From: Sulfolobaceae archaeon
GTDB lineage: Archaea > Thermoproteota > Thermoprotei_A > Sulfolobales > Sulfolobaceae
Direction of reading: 5' to 3'
Assembly: GCA_028277025.1 (NCBI GenBank)
Contig: JAPYVG010000080.1
Span: 1 to 6,980 of the forward strand
DNA: 6,980 bases
The notes below the pieces were generated by a model, which saw nothing but the letters and a program-made list of their open reading frames with translations, made no database searches and was not told the origin of the DNA. The position numbers and the translations under genes are program-made. Of the stretch, positions 5,101-6,980 are shown piece by piece. Position 1 is the stretch's first letter; each line of letters opens with the position of its first letter.

Positions 5101-6980
5101 GGTTTAGTCGTTTTAGTTACCTTTAGTCTAATATCCTTCCTCTTTTTCTTGCTTAATTTGTTTCCTGCTAACATATAGATAATTCTATAGATGTATCTTT
5201 TATCATGGATTCTAAAACTTTGAACGGGAACATTTTTAGATATTACTATTCCTATTACAATTCTAGGCATCTTCTCGCTTCTACCTGCTCTTCCCAAACG
5301 CTGGACAATCTCAACCTCATCATCTGTTCCCGCATTAAGTATAAATGAGACTCCTTCATAATCGACGCCTAACTCTAGAGAGGACGTAGAACCTATAGAA
5401 ATATATGCTCCGGAGGTTATTTTAGAAAATACGTCAAATTTATTTTTCTTGTCCATAAATACTATATCACTGAGATTCTCAATGCTTTCTCCTAGTATAT
5501 TTGGAGAGCAGTAAGTACTGTAGTTTGGTGAATAAATGTAAAACGGATCATTGAGGGCTTTGTTTGGATCATCAGTCAGTCGATCCTTACAAGGTTCTCC
5601 AAGGCTTATATTTTGTTTGAATCCGCTTCTAAATCTAATTAACTCATGAATATTGTTGATAAATACTATATTTTGATAAAGAAGGTTATTCATATTAGGC
5701 TGAGAAAGTTGATTGGGATTTAATCTGTTTAAATGAATTAAAGAATATGATGAGGCTAAAATTCCCCATAATTGTGCATAAGATTGCCACGAGATATCCG
5801 GTCTTATCTCGAAAAATCCCAAAATATATAATTTTTCACCTATTATTTTGTTACTTACTTTTTTTAAAGAATTTATACTACTTACAATACCCACATTATT
5901 TTTGCTCGTATTGAATAAAGACTTTGAAAAACCAATTCTATTAGGAATTGTTGCCGAAACGCCAATAAAACGAACATTAGGGTTAAGTGTCCTTATACCG
6001 TCTAATATCGATGATACAATGCCTCCGAAATTTCCAGTGTATACATGCATTTCATCTAGGATTATAGAATTTATTGTCTTAAAATCCTCTGCATTCATAT
6101 CTTGGCTATTTTTATTAAACGTAAGTAATCTATTTGCAACTGTATTTATATTGGATACTATAATTAACGGGGAAAGTCCCGAAGTTTTATATTGCGTTGA
6201 ATCAATTATAGCGAAATCCCTTGTAGCATATGGGCATGAAGTATCTGAGCAGGTTACCTTTTTTCCATCATATTTTAAAGGATGTTTGTTAGGGCATGTT
6301 AGATTTCCACCTCTTAGTGAGCCTTTAGTAAGATTAGACTGCGAATCGCCATCTCTAATTAGAATAGGAACTTTTTTATTGAGTATGTTCTCTATAGCAA
6401 CAGATAATGTTATTAATCTATTCATATTATCCAAAGCTAACGCCTTCCTAGGATATAATATTAAAACTCTATGATTAGGATCGAAGTCGAACTTAAGCAG
6501 AATAAATAATAGCAAGAAGATAAATATCTCAGTTTTACCAAAACCAGTTGGTGCCTCTATTACTACATGCTTATTATTTAGATATAGCTCAATAGCAGTC
6601 TTAATCATATCTATTTGAACCAAGTCTAAACCTGTATAACCTTTCAGTTTGAGATATTCATTGACTATGTCGATAAAATGTTTTGCCTTGTTAGGTCCCA
6701 GTTCTTTCGTTAATAACTGGACCAGTTGATCAATTTCAGGTACGTTAGATCCTTGAGATATTCTATAACTCCTATCAGACTTAGTAGGAATCGTAGTTTT
6801 TACTAACACTAATCTTGGTTTCACCACGTAATTAGATGTGAACCTAGCTGTCTTAAGCTCTGAACTTCTTATAAACATGTCCATGTACACAGACCTATAT
6901 AGTAAATTTCCATTACTATCCTTAAATTCTAGTAGAAAACCTTTGTTTATTAAGTCTTGAAAAACATAATTCGGATTATG
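2160..6980 (-). CDS. Giant SF2 helicase fused to DUF1998/MZB and a PLD-like domain (DISARM-like; N-terminus outside window)
   Basis: The frame is open from the right edge to TAA at 2160-2162. Residues here are numbered from an internal GTG at 6890 (1576 aa), but 30 more codons run to the edge, so the true start is outside. Helicase motifs: APTGFGKT (113-120, ATP binding), DEMH (279-282), SAT (312-314) and QRLGRAGR (530-537). A metal-binding knuckle (C199, H203, C214, C219) lies between motifs I and II. A coiled coil spans about 735-825. A second Cys set (C1035, C1050, C1056, C1070) follows. The DUF1998/MZB module has HTLAH (1234-1238) and C-x3-C-x2-C-x5-C (C1399-C1412). A PLD-like domain (about 1440-1576) has HYK (1536-1538) and GSWN (1559-1562). 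MZB zinc modules are known from the MrfA/YprA repair helicase. Helicase, DUF1998 and PLD occur as DrmA, DrmB and DrmC in DISARM antiphage systems, so the protein probably translocates on and processes foreign DNA. An MrfA-like repair helicase is the alternative, though it would lack the PLD and coiled coil. The gene converges with the methylase and overlaps it by 17 bp. The helicase call is firm; the defence role is inferred. Confidence 0.88.
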   Translation of the reverse strand, partial: HNPNYVFQDLINKGFLLEFKDSNGNLLYRSVYMDMFIRSSELKTARFTSNYVVKPRLVLVKTTIPTKSDRSYRISQGSNVPEIDQLVQLLTKELGPNKAKHFIDIVNEYLKLKGYTGLDLVQIDMIKTAIELYLNNKHVVIEAPTGFGKTEIFIFLLLFILLKFDFDPNHRVLILYPRKALALDNMNRLITLSVAIENILNKKVPILIRDGDSQSNLTKGSLRGGNLTCPNKHPLKYDGKKVTCSDTSCPYATRDFAIIDSTQYKTSGLSPLIIVSNINTVANRLLTFNKNSQDMNAEDFKTINSIILDEMHVYTGNFGGIVSSILDGIRTLNPNVRFIGVSATIPNRIGFSKSLFNTSKNNVGIVSSINSLKKVSNKIIGEKLYILGFFEIRPDISWQSYAQLWGILASSYSLIHLNRLNPNQLSQPNMNNLLYQNIVFINNIHELIRFRSGFKQNISLGEPCKDRLTDDPNKALNDPFYIYSPNYSTYCSPNILGESIENLSDIVFMDKKNKFDVFSKITSGAYISIGSTSSLELGVDYEGVSFILNAGTDDEVEIVQRLGRAGRSEKMPRIVIGIVISKNVPVQSFRIHDKRYIYRIIYMLAGNKLSKKKRKDIRLKVTKTTKPIVEFNLLLNGAISYYNNQVGNFDVCDYINYIINLNSKTSLHKSSASVHSQVLNELNDLYSNLCAKSSSVTSCDSIIKEYEKEKSYENKIKEFPIKFRRWYEQFLELRKKYSDVFTPNVESSLVTIDQKSKLVLDYFKTNVINELDNLNNLSKVGNEIQKEILNIQSELLNIQKYIEEVFNTKSSKKIKEVKDKISQLKQELVEKFEKVDKTVRNYIKTVNKVNSITSFRNICSKVLSTKRSFGGNTSIKDFIFDYSSVSNSGLNIVDNNLNVIRLEIDEFNNNSWSPVYISDNYMSLEQLFSRFPPFIPLDYSHYVSGGSQIPKYAVLLLGLDPSKNYWNGTKKIGQFIGIPIRSGHKVIDVTSLNGNVKMYNLLQMEDILKSPIVILGKEREFYVKLGVDKSYLQDYLQMNTSKLFNKATQLRIKYNPLILNYTKTCDYGLSITNDVFDITCPFSYSCTIFRNIIAQNRQQCPLWNGYSMKLAKRPLLLFKIKTLSPTRSSIAITSPLFKISENPSFPLYKTLYGVTIFVNDTPQIIYLNPKVREKLHDTNAIEITFNRILVRKILENILFNSQKNNKLLQILLTKYYLLKTGRKSVYRAIKRLTNKSNSYSNFEKDVLGKNREKFLDFAYAVLLHTLAHLIYEFISLELDIEEDLIDYYYEFNISDPSYSSDSIYIYEKTSFGVLKFSSILKSNFRNFQNFIDSFINFVTKSLNQHTIEIKQYGSKLKSLKQSLIGSNPYLKEDVNILKGMLRSHIRPDLYIFKLSISLKLSNSLRLKPNQAPKASKYLDYADIALGRFCVDGCSSCVMIDECHYPLYQNLITSRRLAKLFLKEIANKGKIKNAIQVYGTSKLGFDLLRYYLTDRDARKAIIKSAYIDESCLKVIEDALSSNPSLSVELIIDDNNNRQKLDDSTIKTLIGKLTSTNRFKLNLQNNIHYKEYTIEFDNRLYTNGNKITISGSWNCQKSDKAQNFTISI
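2163..2573 (-). other. Phospholipase D-like domain, single HxK motif, altered active site
   Basis: This is the C-terminal domain of the giant helicase, about residues 1440-1576. AIIKSAYIDESCLKVIEDAL and SVELIID resemble the strand-helix-strand core of PLD nucleases. H1536-x-K1538 and G1559-S-W-N1562 match the HxK and GSxN signature residues. The HKD aspartate position holds E1543, and the Glu normally found shortly after GSxN appears as Q1570 in QNFTISI. The chain stops six residues later. Fold assignment is by motif reading only, so moderate confidence. Confidence 0.6.
2771..2806. repeat. In-frame 18-bp tandem duplication in the helicase gene
   Basis: Two adjacent 18-bp units (2771-2788 and 2789-2806) differ at one base: GAGAGTTAGATAGCTTAA and GAGAGATAGATAGCTTAA. 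On the coding strand they encode KLSISL followed by KLSNSL (residues 1363-1374), just before the MZB cysteine cluster. The length is a multiple of three, so the frame is kept. This looks like a recent slippage duplication. Confidence 0.8.

Noticed and set aside
5848..6474. Plus-strand open frame of 208 codons
   Set aside because: It lies wholly antisense to the helicase core, including the region encoding the DEMH and SAT motifs. Its hydrophobic composition is a by-product of the opposite strand and no promoter or SD site supports it.
1..6980. CRISPR array, tRNA or rRNA genes
   Set aside because: No regularly spaced direct repeats, no cloverleaf-like sequence and no rRNA-like stretch were seen; nearly all of the window is accounted for by protein-coding frames.

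Overview
The window looks like accessory DNA from a thermoacidophilic archaeon, most likely a Sulfolobales member (Sulfolobus/Saccharolobus type). The grounds are the AT-rich coding sequence with heavy use of AGA/AGG arginine and ATA isoleucine codons, a BRE/TATA-like promoter, and the tail of an IS5-like transposase of the kind common in these genomes. This host assignment is inference. There are no RNA genes and no CRISPR array.

Layout, left to right. (1) Bases 1-355 hold the 3' end of a transposase gene that is visibly more GC-rich than the rest of the window. (2) Bases 356-568 have no convincing intact gene. They hold a near-perfect 17-bp dyad, a BRE/TATA-like element, and a short open frame (425-547) that may be a gene remnant or a leader peptide. 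(3) A plus-strand DNA methyltransferase (569-2176) has an HxWWxRR N-terminal motif of the DUF1156/COG1743 type, a PMAGGG SAM motif, a zinc ribbon and a DPPY catalytic motif. (4) A very large minus-strand gene (2160 to beyond the right edge) encodes a superfamily 2 helicase with an embedded metal-binding knuckle, a long coiled coil, a second Cys cluster, a DUF1998/MZB zinc module and a C-terminal single-motif phospholipase D-like domain. The two genes converge and share 17 bp at their 3' ends.

Functionally, a DNA methylase beside a helicase, DUF1998 and PLD is the parts list of DISARM-like antiphage systems (DrmA helicase, DrmB DUF1998, DrmC PLD, plus a methylase). Here the last three activities appear to be fused in one chain of more than 1600 residues, and the methylase is of the DUF1156 type rather than a typical DISARM methylase. 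The leading hypothesis is a compact archaeal defence locus in which the methylase marks self DNA and the helicase-PLD protein acts on incoming DNA. The PLD active site is altered and its end appears clipped, and an IS lies at the methylase side, so the locus may be rearranged or partly decayed. The right edge cuts the large gene, so further system genes may lie outside the window.
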